DNA from: Planctomycetota bacterium
GTDB taxonomy: Bacteria; Planctomycetota; Phycisphaerae; WQYP01; JAJZKY01
Assembly (NCBI GenBank): GCA_021803885.1
Contig: JAJZKY010000037.1
Location: 1 to 13,970 of the forward strand
DNA: 13,970 nt
Direction of reading: 5' to 3'
Shown here: positions 1 to 7,855 of the stretch, piece by piece
Numbering within the stretch: the stretch's first letter is position 1
Layout: every line of letters starts with the position of its first letter
Notes under the pieces: model-generated
Databases searched by the model: none
What the model saw: only the letters and a program-made list of their open reading frames with translations
Told to the model about the DNA's origin: nothing
Position numbers and translations under genes: made by a program

Positions 1-284
1 CCAACCATCCAACCCCTCATCAAAAACGTTCCGCTCCCATTCCGAAATGGCCTCTTAAGCAGGTCGGATAACGTTTTGACTTCTACAGATAAAGTGCTTC
101 CCGCTGCTTCGCTCGCGATTGTCTTCAGACACTTGCTAACGTCCTTTTTTGCCGCCGCCTGGCTGCTTGCGCAAAGCCATCCGATCTGAACCGCGCCGGG
201 GATGTCCCGCGTATTGATGAAGTAGATGCAGCGGCGTTGCCTGCCTTGCGCTTGTAGGCTCGGATGTCGAAACGACTGAGTCAT
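1..284 (-). CDS. Unrecognised protein, 5' part only (runs off the left edge)
   Basis: An open frame starts at the ATG at 284-282 on the minus strand and stays open to position 1, giving about 94 residues with no stop in the window. The start is supported by a strong Shine-Dalgarno sequence, AGGAGG, ending 5 nt before the ATG. The protein begins MTQSFRHPSLQAQ and contains a stretch reading IYFINTRDIPGAVQIGW. That stretch faintly recalls the start of GIY-YIG-like domains of the T5orf172 type, but the resemblance is too weak to name a function. No membrane segment or signal peptide is visible. The IS701-family element lies only 23 bp upstream of the start codon, so the native promoter is probably displaced. 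It is likely a real gene because of its start signal and open frame. Confidence 0.5.
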   Translation of the reverse strand, partial: MTQSFRHPSLQAQGRQRRCIYFINTRDIPGAVQIGWLCASSQAAAKKDVSKCLKTIASEAAGSTLSVEVKTLSDLLKRPFRNGSGTFLMRGWMV

Positions 285-306
285 TGGAGCCTCCTGTTCA
301 TTGAGG

Positions 307-325
307 TTAGCACTACTTTGGCAGA
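307..325 (+). repeat. IS701-type left end: target duplication TTAG plus 15-bp inverted repeat
   Basis: TTAG (307-310) is the left copy of the target duplication. CACTACTTTGGCAGA (311-325) is the left inverted repeat and matches the complement of 1740-1754 exactly. The identity breaks after 15 bp. Confidence 0.9.
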
Positions 326-1754
326 AAGTTGCGATGCTGGTGATTTTTGGGATTCCCGAATCGGCGTTTGAGTGATTCATGGGAGGTCGGCATGAGAGGA
401 GCCGACCATGGCGAGCCATGATCCGGGGTGCGGCGAGGAACTCGAGCGGTGGCTGGAGCCATTCCTTGCTCGACTTGGCAACAAGACCCGGCGGCGCATG
501 TGTCCGCGCTACGTTGCGGGCCTGATTGGTCCGGGGGATCGCAAGAGCGTGCAGCCGATGGCGGCGCGATTTGCTGCCGGCGAATATGATCGGCTGCATC
601 ATTTCATCGCGGCGGGTCTGTGGGAGATGGCGCCTCTTGAGGCCGAGTTGCTGGCACAGGCCGACCGGCTGGTGGGTGGGGATGACGCCGTGCTGGTGAT
701 CGATGACACGGCGCTGCCGAAAAAGGGTCGCCACTCGGTGGGAGTGGCACCGCAATACGCGTCAGCCCTGGGCAAGAATGCGAACTGCCAGACATTGGTC
801 TCCGCGACGCTGGCACGGCATGAGGTGCCGCTCATGATCGGATTGCGCCTGTTCCTGCCGGAGAGCTGGACGAGCGATCCAACCCGGATGGGCAAGGCGC
901 GCGTGCCGCCAGACTGCCAGAGGTTTCGCACGAAGACGCAGATCGCAATTGAGGAGGTCGACCGCATCAGGGCGGGCGGCGTGCGGTTCGGCTGTGTGCT
1001 CGCCGACGCCGGCTATGGCCTGAGCGCGCCGTTTCGCCAGGCGCTGAGTGCTCGCAATTTGCGGTGGGCTGTGGGGATTCCGTTCAAGCAGAAGGTCTAT
1101 CCGGCTGACGTGGCGCTGATCTTCCCGACCGCCGGCCGCGGCCGTCCACGCCAGAGGCATATCCCGGACAGCAAGTCGATCGCGGCGGAAACCATGCTCG
1201 CCAAGGCGTCCTGGCGGTCGCTCAGCTGGCGCCGCGGCACCAAGGGGCGCCTTGTCGCCCGCTTCGCCGCCGTGCGGGTGCGGGTCGCCGACGGATCGCC
1301 CCAGCGCATCCGCGACATGGGGGCTCAGCACATGCCTGGTGAAGAGGTCTGGCTCATCGGAGAGCGCCGTTCGAACGGCGAGCGCAAATACTACCTCTCC
1401 AACCTGCCGCCAGACACACCGCTCAAGGCGCTTGCTGGTACGATCAAGGCCCGCTGGATCTGCGAGCAGGCCCATCAACAGCTCAAGGAAGAACTTGGTC
1501 TAGACCACTTCGAAGGAAGATCATGGACCGGTCTGCATCGTCATACCCTGATGACCATGATCGCCTACGCCTTCCTCCAGGCCCGCAGGCTCCAGAAAGC
1601 CAGAGGGGGAAAAAAGAATCCCCGGCCCTCCGCCACAACCAAGCCTGCCAGCAGTTCGGCAGGCGATCATCGCCTATCTCGGCGCACCGCCAGACCGATG
1701 TCCGCACTGCTACAGTCCGCTCCGTCACTCACCATATAATCTGCCAAAGTAGTG
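311..1754 (+). mobile_element. Complete IS701-family insertion sequence
   Basis: This 1444-bp element is bounded by perfect 15-bp terminal inverted repeats, CACTACTTTGGCAGA at 311-325 and its complement at 1740-1754. It is flanked by a directly repeated TTAG at 307-310 and 1755-1758. A 4-bp duplication of the form YTAR is, from memory, typical of the IS701 family, and the internal transposase agrees. One DDE transposase gene fills the element. The clean ends and intact target duplication point to a simple, fairly recent insertion. It lies between the minus-strand partial gene at the left edge and rpfF, and it may have altered expression of either neighbour. Confidence 0.92.
408..1739 (+). CDS. 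IS701-family DDE transposase, probably frameshifted near its C-terminus
   Basis: This 443-residue protein is the transposase of the surrounding element. The DDE catalytic triad is visible: VIDDTALPKKG near residues 97-107, VLADAGYG near 198-205 and the acidic QLKEELGLDHFEGRS near residues 358-372. The fold belongs to the IS4-like RNase H superfamily and moves DNA by cut and paste. The last 40 or so residues are low-complexity and unlike a transposase end. A different frame over 1627-1752 encodes a much more family-like tail, with SLPAVRQAIIAYLG and a CPHC motif, ending in a TAG at 1750-1752. One extra base (or two missing) between about 1605 and 1630, a region of G5, A6 and C runs, would explain this. 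The catalytic core is intact, so activity cannot be excluded. Confidence 0.88.
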   Translation: MASHDPGCGEELERWLEPFLARLGNKTRRRMCPRYVAGLIGPGDRKSVQPMAARFAAGEYDRLHHFIAAGLWEMAPLEAELLAQADRLVGGDDAVLVIDDTALPKKGRHSVGVAPQYASALGKNANCQTLVSATLARHEVPLMIGLRLFLPESWTSDPTRMGKARVPPDCQRFRTKTQIAIEEVDRIRAGGVRFGCVLADAGYGLSAPFRQALSARNLRWAVGIPFKQKVYPADVALIFPTAGRGRPRQRHIPDSKSIAAETMLAKASWRSLSWRRGTKGRLVARFAAVRVRVADGSPQRIRDMGAQHMPGEEVWLIGERRSNGERKYYLSNLPPDTPLKALAGTIKARWICEQAHQQLKEELGLDHFEGRSWTGLHRHTLMTMIAYAFLQARRLQKARGGKKNPRPSATTKPASSSAGDHRLSRRTARPMSALLQSAPSLTI

Positions 1755-1758
1755 TTAG
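1740..1758 (-). repeat. IS701-type right end: 15-bp inverted repeat plus target duplication TTAG
   Basis: TCTGCCAAAGTAGTG (1740-1754) is the right inverted repeat and TTAG (1755-1758) the right copy of the target duplication. The TAG that would end the alternative transposase frame lies within this repeat. Confidence 0.9.
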
Positions 1759-1973
1759 GTGTGCAATCCAAACCTCTTAAACAAGTTTACCGGCATGCGA
1801 AGGTTGCAATCAACGGCATCGGAAAAACTAGCGCATAGCGGTTTTGTTCATTCTCCCTCAAAATCAAATGACCACAGACCCTAATTTCAGGTCATACTCT
1901 GGATGCAACCGCCAGGCGAAGGGGCTCCTGCCAAAACGCATGACGGGCAAGCCTTTACATATGGAGAAATGAA

Positions 1974-2945
1974 ATGAACTTCGTTGATTGTGCCACTGTA
2001 TCCAGCCTTCAGAATGCGAACTCCTCATACCGGCAGAGCAAGGACATGCACCTGCTTTCATTTCAAAGCCTTCTTGAGCACCGTTTCGACAATCTGCGGT
2101 TGGAAATAGATGCATCCAGCAGCGCCTGCTGGTGCTTCATGCAGCCGCAAGGGCGGCCCTCTTATACTCACGAGCTTATGCAAGATATCGGCGAGATGCA
2201 GGATTTGATTACCTCGTCTTTTCCCAGGTCTCCGCGCCGGGAAGACATGCCATTTTCCTGGTTCGTGATGGCATCAGCGGTTCCGGGCATTTATAATCTT
2301 GGCGGCGATCTCGACCATTTCGCTCAGCGCATCCGTCAGGGGGATTTGGAGGCCCTGCGCCATTACGGGCATGTCGCGGTGAACGCGATCCATCGAAACG
2401 CAATTTCGTTCGATGTTCCCGTCATCACCATGGCGCTGGTGCAAGGGGATGCCCTAGGCGGCGGATTTGAACACGCTTTGTCCTTCGACATGATCGTCGC
2501 CGAACGCAGCGCCAAGCTTGGCCTGCCGGAAATCCTGTTCAATATGTTTCCTGGCATGGGAGCTTACAGCTTCCTCTCCCGCCGGATCGATCGCAAGCGC
2601 GCGGAAGAAATGATCCTCTCCGGCCAGATCTATTCAGCCGAAGAGTTGTTCGAGATCGGCGTGGTAGATGTGCTGGCGGAAGATGGTCAAGGTGAGCAGG
2701 CGGTACAGGATTATATCTCCCGCCATAACCGGAAATTTAACGCCCACATGTCCACCTATCGAGCGCGGCGCAGGGTCAACCCGGTGACGCTGGAAGAGCT
2801 GATCGATGTGGTCGATATCTGGGCGGAAGCCGCCTTGAACCTGACTGAAGCGGACCTGCGTAAGATGGACAGACTCTGCGCGGCGCAGGACCGCCGCTTG
2901 GCGGCGATGTTACCTCAGCCGTCCGCAATCATGGCTGCGGAGTAA
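1974..2945 (+). CDS. rpfF: RpfF-like DSF synthase (crotonase fold)
   Basis: This 323-residue enzyme of the enoyl-CoA hydratase/isomerase superfamily resembles Xanthomonas RpfF. RpfF converts 3-hydroxyacyl-ACP to a cis-2-unsaturated fatty acid by combined dehydratase and thioesterase activity, giving the diffusible signal factor. The diagnostic sequences are NLGGDL (108-113, oxyanion-hole region), LVQGDALGGGFEHAL (155-169) and LGLPEILFNMFPGMGAYSF (182-200). The two catalytic glutamates fall at E166 and E186, with the same 20-residue spacing as E141 and E161 of Xanthomonas RpfF. The protein is roughly 30 residues longer than the roughly 289-residue Xanthomonas enzyme, mostly at the N-terminus. 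The start at 1974 is supported by GGAG at 1963-1966; nearby upstream ATGs at 1961 and 1969 hit stops at once, and Met25 is a second possible start. It converges on the rpfC-like gene with a 31-bp gap. No clear promoter or terminator was found in 1759-1973 or 2946-2976. Confidence 0.93.
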   Translation: MNFVDCATVSSLQNANSSYRQSKDMHLLSFQSLLEHRFDNLRLEIDASSSACWCFMQPQGRPSYTHELMQDIGEMQDLITSSFPRSPRREDMPFSWFVMASAVPGIYNLGGDLDHFAQRIRQGDLEALRHYGHVAVNAIHRNAISFDVPVITMALVQGDALGGGFEHALSFDMIVAERSAKLGLPEILFNMFPGMGAYSFLSRRIDRKRAEEMILSGQIYSAEELFEIGVVDVLAEDGQGEQAVQDYISRHNRKFNAHMSTYRARRRVNPVTLEELIDVVDIWAEAALNLTEADLRKMDRLCAAQDRRLAAMLPQPSAIMAAE

Positions 2946-2976
2946 TGGCAGCAGAACGCACAAACGAGATATTGTA

Positions 2977-5475
2977 TCATTGATTATTCACCTTGCGGAT
3001 CGTGCCCAAGGCCATCACGGCCTGCCTAGTCACCTTCAATTCTGCGTGCGCACAGGCGGCAAACGATGCCGCCTGTGATCTCAGTTCAGTCCCCCGCAAT
3101 CCGTGCCAGTTGGAACATAGCTCCCCCAACGCCTTAGCGCCGACATTCGCCGCGCTACTGCGCAAAGCGTGAGCATGATTGCGGAATTCTAGGCTATCAC
3201 CGCGAGTTGCATCACTAACTAACTGGTCGATCAGGTTCTCCGCGTCAGCGAGAAAGTCTGAAAGCAGCTCATGCAGGAAATGGCCATCATTCCCCAACTG
3301 CTGCAGATTGGAGATGATCGCCTCGTCCAAAGGCTGGATGTTCGGCTTGGCCCGCGCTTCAATGGGCGAAGTTGATGACTGCCCGTGGCGTACACGGGCC
3401 ATTTTCTCAACCACCGCAACCAAATCCTGTGGCGCCACAGGCTTAACCAGGCAATCATCCATATCGGCATTACGCCAATCACCATTCGCCTGGGAAAATG
3501 CATCCGCTGTCAGACCAATAATCGGCAAGCGCGTCTGACCGAGCGACATCACACGATACAGCTTGGTCACCTCCAGCCCGTCCATGCCGGGCATATTGAA
3601 GTCCATCAGAACGATATCAAAGCGTTCCCCCTCGTGCTCCAACACATCAATGGCACGATTACCGTCATCCGCCACTGTCACCCTATGGCCCGCTGCTTCC
3701 AGAATACATTTGAACACGCGTTGATTAATGCGGTTGTCGTCCACCAACAGCACATCCCGACTAGTGAGGGAAATCGGCAAGGACGGCCGCACTGGCGCCA
3801 TTGGCATTTCGCTCTCCGGAGAGGCACGCATCTCAGACGCACTGAACCGGCTCGCGATGAGCAGTGCCCGCTGCAGTTCCTCACCTGAGAAATCCTCTGA
3901 CAGCAAAGACACACAGCGTTGCCGAATGGCAATCTCCGGCAGTCCAGGCGCTGCGGATGGATGGATAAGAATGGTCCGGAGAAGTTCCTCGCCAGGCACG
4001 TCCTGAATGTCCCTATCAGCGTAATATTCTATAACTATGCTCATGCCGTCTTTCTCAGCGACGACTGCGTTGGCCGGGTTCATCAACCCCACATTCACCC
4101 CCATCGCGACGAGGGTTTTGCGCAATAAGGACATCTTCAGCGGGTTACTCACGCGCAGCAAAACCTTACCGGCAGGAGGTTGCCAAGCTTCCTCAGTGGC
4201 ACCGAGAGTCTTGATATGGAACCTGAACAGGCTCCCCTCTCCGACCGTGCTTTCAACTGTGATATCCCCGCCCAGCAACCCGACCAGGCGGCGGGTGATT
4301 GCCAACCCAAGGCCGGTTCCGCCGAATTTGTTGAGGATAGAGGCATCGCCTTGGGTAAAATTATCGAAAATTCGGGCCTGCGCTTCAACAGGAATACCAA
4401 TCCCAGTATCCGCGATCTCCCCCCTCAGGACCAGCTCGCCCTCCCCCCCTTCCATAAGGTGACCGTCCAGCGCGACAGTGACACTGCCGGCTTCAGTGAA
4501 TTTCACGGCATTACCAACCAGATTCACCAATATTTCCTGTAATTGCAGACGACTAGTCTTCACACGAAGCGGCGTACGCGGCGTGACATGGATCGTGAAT
4601 GCCAATTTTTTTTCGCGAACTTGGCTTTCGATGATGCGCCGTACGTCAATCAGCAAGGTCAGCAGGTCGAATTCCTCGATTGTGCTGATCATTTGGCCAG
4701 CTTCGATGCGCGATAAGTCAAGCAACTGGTTGATCATCGTCTGCAGGGACCGGCTGGCGACGTCCACCGTCTCGACCATGTCCAGCTGGGCGCTGCCAAG
4801 CGCGCTGGCGCGCAACATCTGGTTCATGCCGATAATGGCGGTTAGCGGCGTGCGCAACTCATGACTGACGCTGGCTAAGAACAAGCTCTTAGCTTTATTG
4901 GCCTTCTCCGCCGCCCGGGTGGCTAAAGAGAGCTTCTTTATCAAAGTGCCCGCATAGGCCGGCAGGATAACCAGCCCAATGAGCAGCCCTGTGGAAAGAT
5001 GCGGTTGTAAAAACCAGAATGGCGTGCTGAGCACAACCAGTAGAAAGCTGAGTGTGGCAACCGGCACCGCGAGGAACAGATACCTAATACCAAAACGAAA
5101 GCCATTCCCGAATATGACCCATAGATATACAGGATAAAACAACGCAACGCGCTCGCCGCCCAGATGCAACTGCAGAGAGAGAAAGCCGCAATCCAGCAGC
5201 AGCGCATAAACCCTGCGGGCTTGGCAAATGCCGGGCCGCCAGATGATGTGAGTAAACCCGCCCAATGCCAGGATAAAATAGACAACCATCCAGGCCAGCG
5301 CGAAATGAGAACTGGCGTCGTCGGTCACGGGGGACAAAATAAGAACGATGAGACCCGCAAAAACCAAGCGGTTGAAGCTCATCTCATGTTCGCTATCCGG
5401 CCGACCGCGCAGACGCTTCGTAAGAATACGAGTCCCATTTCGTATCCTGCTGGCGGAGTGTGTCAGCCAACTCAT
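2977..5475 (-). CDS. rpfC: RpfC-like hybrid sensor histidine kinase (TM - HisKA - HATPase - REC - HPt)
   Basis: An 832-residue inner-membrane kinase expected to sense DSF and start a phosphorelay. The N-terminal juxtamembrane segment (20-30) reads KRLRGRPDSEH, almost the same as the Xanthomonas RpfC segment that is known to bind DSF. About five hydrophobic helices follow (roughly 35-178). Then come the H-box SHELRTPL with H205, the N-box with N322, DTGIG (356-360) and GGTGLG (385-390). A receiver domain spans about 573-692, with acid pair D579/D580, phosphoacceptor D625 and K678. An HPt domain follows at about 715-825, with H769 in HALRSSAANVG. Between kinase and receiver lies an unusual 430-550 region that looks like a decayed receiver, which helps explain the length above the roughly 726 residues of Xanthomonas RpfC. 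The start ATG overlaps the upstream regulator's stop by 4 nt (ATGA), suggesting translational coupling. In Xanthomonas the RpfC receiver also binds RpfF and restrains it; that is plausible here but inferred. Confidence 0.93.
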   Translation of the reverse strand: MSWLTHSASRIRNGTRILTKRLRGRPDSEHEMSFNRLVFAGLIVLILSPVTDDASSHFALAWMVVYFILALGGFTHIIWRPGICQARRVYALLLDCGFLSLQLHLGGERVALFYPVYLWVIFGNGFRFGIRYLFLAVPVATLSFLLVVLSTPFWFLQPHLSTGLLIGLVILPAYAGTLIKKLSLATRAAEKANKAKSLFLASVSHELRTPLTAIIGMNQMLRASALGSAQLDMVETVDVASRSLQTMINQLLDLSRIEAGQMISTIEEFDLLTLLIDVRRIIESQVREKKLAFTIHVTPRTPLRVKTSRLQLQEILVNLVGNAVKFTEAGSVTVALDGHLMEGGEGELVLRGEIADTGIGIPVEAQARIFDNFTQGDASILNKFGGTGLGLAITRRLVGLLGGDITVESTVGEGSLFRFHIKTLGATEEAWQPPAGKVLLRVSNPLKMSLLRKTLVAMGVNVGLMNPANAVVAEKDGMSIVIEYYADRDIQDVPGEELLRTILIHPSAAPGLPEIAIRQRCVSLLSEDFSGEELQRALLIASRFSASEMRASPESEMPMAPVRPSLPISLTSRDVLLVDDNRINQRVFKCILEAAGHRVTVADDGNRAIDVLEHEGERFDIVLMDFNMPGMDGLEVTKLYRVMSLGQTRLPIIGLTADAFSQANGDWRNADMDDCLVKPVAPQDLVAVVEKMARVRHGQSSTSPIEARAKPNIQPLDEAIISNLQQLGNDGHFLHELLSDFLADAENLIDQLVSDATRGDSLEFRNHAHALRSSAANVGAKALGELCSNWHGLRGTELRSQAASFAACAHAELKVTRQAVMALGTIRKVNNQ

Positions 5476-7643
5476 CTTTCGGCCCGTTTCGCATTCAGGA
5501 ACGAGGCCTGAAGCTCTTGGTAATAAATCTCCTTTAGAAACCGCTCGGGCGGTAGCGCCTTGCCTAACAGATAGCCTTGTCCTTCGTCACACCCTTCGGC
5601 TTTCAGCAGGGCAAGCTGGGCACTGGTCTCAATCCCCTCCGCGAGCACACGCAGCTTCAGGATGTGGCCAAGATCAATAATCGTGCGCACGATAGCGAGG
5701 TCATTCTTATTCTCCGCCAATCCCTGAATAAAGGAGCGGTCGATCTTTAACCGGTCGAGAGGGAATTTCTGAATATAGCTCAGTGAGGAATAGCCGGTCC
5801 CAAAATCATCGAGAGATATTGTAACTCCAAGGCCGCGCAAGGCATCAAGTTGGGCAATAGAGTCATCGGCATCCCGTAGCAAAATCCCTTCGGTCAGTTC
5901 CAAATCAAGCGATTTTGGATTGATCCCCGCTTCGGCGATCGCATTAGAAACCGTCTGGAATATCGTCCGGCGGCGGAACTGGATGGAGGAGGTGTTAAGC
6001 CCCACCCGCAATTCAACACCCCGCTTCCCCCAAGCGGCAATCTGGCGACAGGTCTCCTTTATGACCCATTCACTGATCGGCAGAATAAGCCCGGTTTCCT
6101 CCGCGAGGCCCAGGAAAAGATTGGGATATACCATCCCCAAATCCGGGCTTTTCCAACGCAGCAGCGCCTCCACTCCCAACAGCGCTCCGCTGTGCAGATC
6201 AAATTGTGGCTGATAATTGATGATGAATTCCTGCTGAGTGATCGCATTGCGCAGATCGCGTTCCAGATTTACCACCTCACCTGTGGTGGTGCCCATCTCG
6301 ACAGCAAAAAACCGCCACATATTACCACCCGCCAACTTCGCAGAATACATGGCTTGGTCAGAGTTCTTCATCAGCGCCTCGGCATCCTGCGCATCCAGCG
6401 GTGCGATGGAAATGCCGATACTCGCCCCAACATTCAGCGGATCTGGCGACTGTGCACTCTCATTTAACCGCGAAATGATTGTTCCTGCCAGGTTCGCTAT
6501 ATCGTCAGGCCCGCTAATGTTGGTTTGCAGCACAGCGAACTCGTCACCGCCGATGCGCGCGACGGTATCGCCTTCATTTACCACGTCAGTTAGCATATCG
6601 GCGATACGGCGCAGCAGCTTATCGCCCTGCAAATGCCCCTGGGAATCATTGATAGCCTTAAAGCGGTCCAGATCAATAAAGTGCAGCGCAAAATGCTGGT
6701 CGCCTCGGCGGCCCCGCGCAAATTCCCGCTGAATTCGTTCACGCAGTAGCGCCCGGTTCGGCAGTTCGGTCAGCGGATCGTGACTGGCCAGATATTCTAG
6801 ACGTCTTTCGGCATTCCGCCGCTCCGTGATATCGACCGACGTAGTAAGAACCGCGATCGCGACCCCATTCCTGTCGCGAAGCGGCACCTTGGTGGTGAGA
6901 TAAACATGGGTGTCGCCAGAATCGGTCAACACCTCTTCTTCCCTGGATGGTAAGGCTTGACCGGTTTCCAACACCAGCCGGTCGAGCCGCCGGCTTGAGG
7001 CGCCGCGTTTCCGCCCAAACAACGCTTCCACCGGCCGCCCGACTAGATCCGCCGGAATCCCCCCGGCAACAGCCGCCTGCTGGGCATTTACGAAAATACA
7101 GTTGCCGGCGCGGTCTGCCGCGCTGATCATGGCAGGCACCGTGTCGATCACCTGAGCCAGCGCCTCGCGGCTATCCAGCACAAACTGGTTTTGCGTGATG
7201 ATACCCGAGGCAAGGCGGCGTTCAAGCATCTCCGCCCTGCGCGCGGTAATATGCTGATGCGAACGGAGTCTGAGTAGGTTGCGTGCGCGAGTTACAAACT
7301 CAACATGGTCGACCGGGCTGAGCAAGAAATCCGTGGCTCCTGCATCCAGGCAAGCCGCCCGATAGCTACGATCATTATAAGCTGTCACCACAACCACCGG
7401 AATATTGGGATCGTGGGCGCGGATATGTGCCACTAGCTGACCCCCGGTCATGACCGGCATCTTATAGTCAGTAATGATCAGGTCGACCTGATTATTTGGC
7501 AGCCAATCAATCACTAGCGCGGGATTTTCGAAGGTCTCGACTTGGACCTCAAAACCCAGATTTCGGGACAAACGAGCATAAATCCGCCTATTCGTAGGGC
7601 TGTCATCGACAATCGCAATGACAGGTTTGGAAAGCTGCATCAC
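5472..7643 (-). CDS. Response regulator with PAS, GGDEF and EAL domains (cyclic di-GMP turnover)
   Basis: A 723-residue soluble response regulator, first gene of the operon with the rpfC-like kinase. The receiver (about 7-125) has D13/D14, phosphoacceptor D59 and T87, but the expected conserved lysine is S109 in DFLLSPVD. A coiled linker leads to a PAS domain (about 160-275). The GGDEF domain (about 280-445) has an intact RIGGDEF at 363-369. The inhibitory RxxD site is missing, as the equivalent positions (356-359) read NEGD. The EAL domain (about 455-705) keeps EALLRW (492-497), N550, E585, DDFGTGYSSL (612-621), K633, E669 and Q689, so phosphodiesterase activity is expected. Both enzymatic halves look competent; the net direction cannot be read from sequence. 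It occupies the position of rpfG in the Xanthomonas rpfGHC operon, although RpfG is REC-HD-GYP. The start is GTG at 7643 or, as likely, ATG at 7640, preceded by a GATGGGG-type ribosome site. Confidence 0.9.
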   Translation of the reverse strand: MMQLSKPVIAIVDDSPTNRRIYARLSRNLGFEVQVETFENPALVIDWLPNNQVDLIITDYKMPVMTGGQLVAHIRAHDPNIPVVVVTAYNDRSYRAACLDAGATDFLLSPVDHVEFVTRARNLLRLRSHQHITARRAEMLERRLASGIITQNQFVLDSREALAQVIDTVPAMISAADRAGNCIFVNAQQAAVAGGIPADLVGRPVEALFGRKRGASSRRLDRLVLETGQALPSREEEVLTDSGDTHVYLTTKVPLRDRNGVAIAVLTTSVDITERRNAERRLEYLASHDPLTELPNRALLRERIQREFARGRRGDQHFALHFIDLDRFKAINDSQGHLQGDKLLRRIADMLTDVVNEGDTVARIGGDEFAVLQTNISGPDDIANLAGTIISRLNESAQSPDPLNVGASIGISIAPLDAQDAEALMKNSDQAMYSAKLAGGNMWRFFAVEMGTTTGEVVNLERDLRNAITQQEFIINYQPQFDLHSGALLGVEALLRWKSPDLGMVYPNLFLGLAEETGLILPISEWVIKETCRQIAAWGKRGVELRVGLNTSSIQFRRRTIFQTVSNAIAEAGINPKSLDLELTEGILLRDADDSIAQLDALRGLGVTISLDDFGTGYSSLSYIQKFPLDRLKIDRSFIQGLAENKNDLAIVRTIIDLGHILKLRVLAEGIETSAQLALLKAEGCDEGQGYLLGKALPPERFLKEIYYQELQASFLNAKRAER

Positions 7644-7855
7644 CCCATCTCACCGAATGCTGGGGGCGGTTCAAACATGCCAAGCCCTTGCAAGCAGACG
7701 CAGCAAGGCCGAAAACAGGGCATCGGAATATGTTCGCGCTTTCCCTCCCCCTGCAATTTGACCGATCATTTGTGAATTCGCCCTCTACCCTCACAGCTAA
7801 GCATGACTTTATTACAAAACCACTTCTGGTTCCACCTGGTGTGGCTTCCTGACAA
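7644..7855. other. Upstream region of the cyclic di-GMP regulator operon, no gene
   Basis: These 212 bp separate the start of the response-regulator operon from the IS110-family element and must hold the operon's promoter if it survived the insertion. Only weak sigma-70-like hexamers can be seen on the minus strand (around 7727-7756), too poor to call. No convincing ORF is present. The IS110-type element begins a little over 200 bp upstream of the operon start, so it may have removed or supplied control sequences. Confidence 0.4.

Noticed and set aside
762..1478. Long antisense open frame (238 codons) opposite the IS701-type transposase
   Set aside because: It lies wholly within a well-supported transposase gene, and its sequence is the Arg/Pro/Ala-rich shadow expected opposite GC-rich coding DNA.
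3385..3888. Open frame opposite the rpfC-like receiver and HPt region (167 codons)
   Set aside because: It overlaps a conserved domain-bearing gene, shows no family features and has no start signal.
5472..7643. An HD-GYP domain that would make this gene a true rpfG
   Set aside because: No HD-GYP motif occurs; the output domains are clearly GGDEF and EAL.
7727..7756. Sigma-70 promoter for the regulator operon
   Set aside because: The best hexamers (TTGCAG and CATATT, 18-bp spacing) match the consensus too poorly to call.
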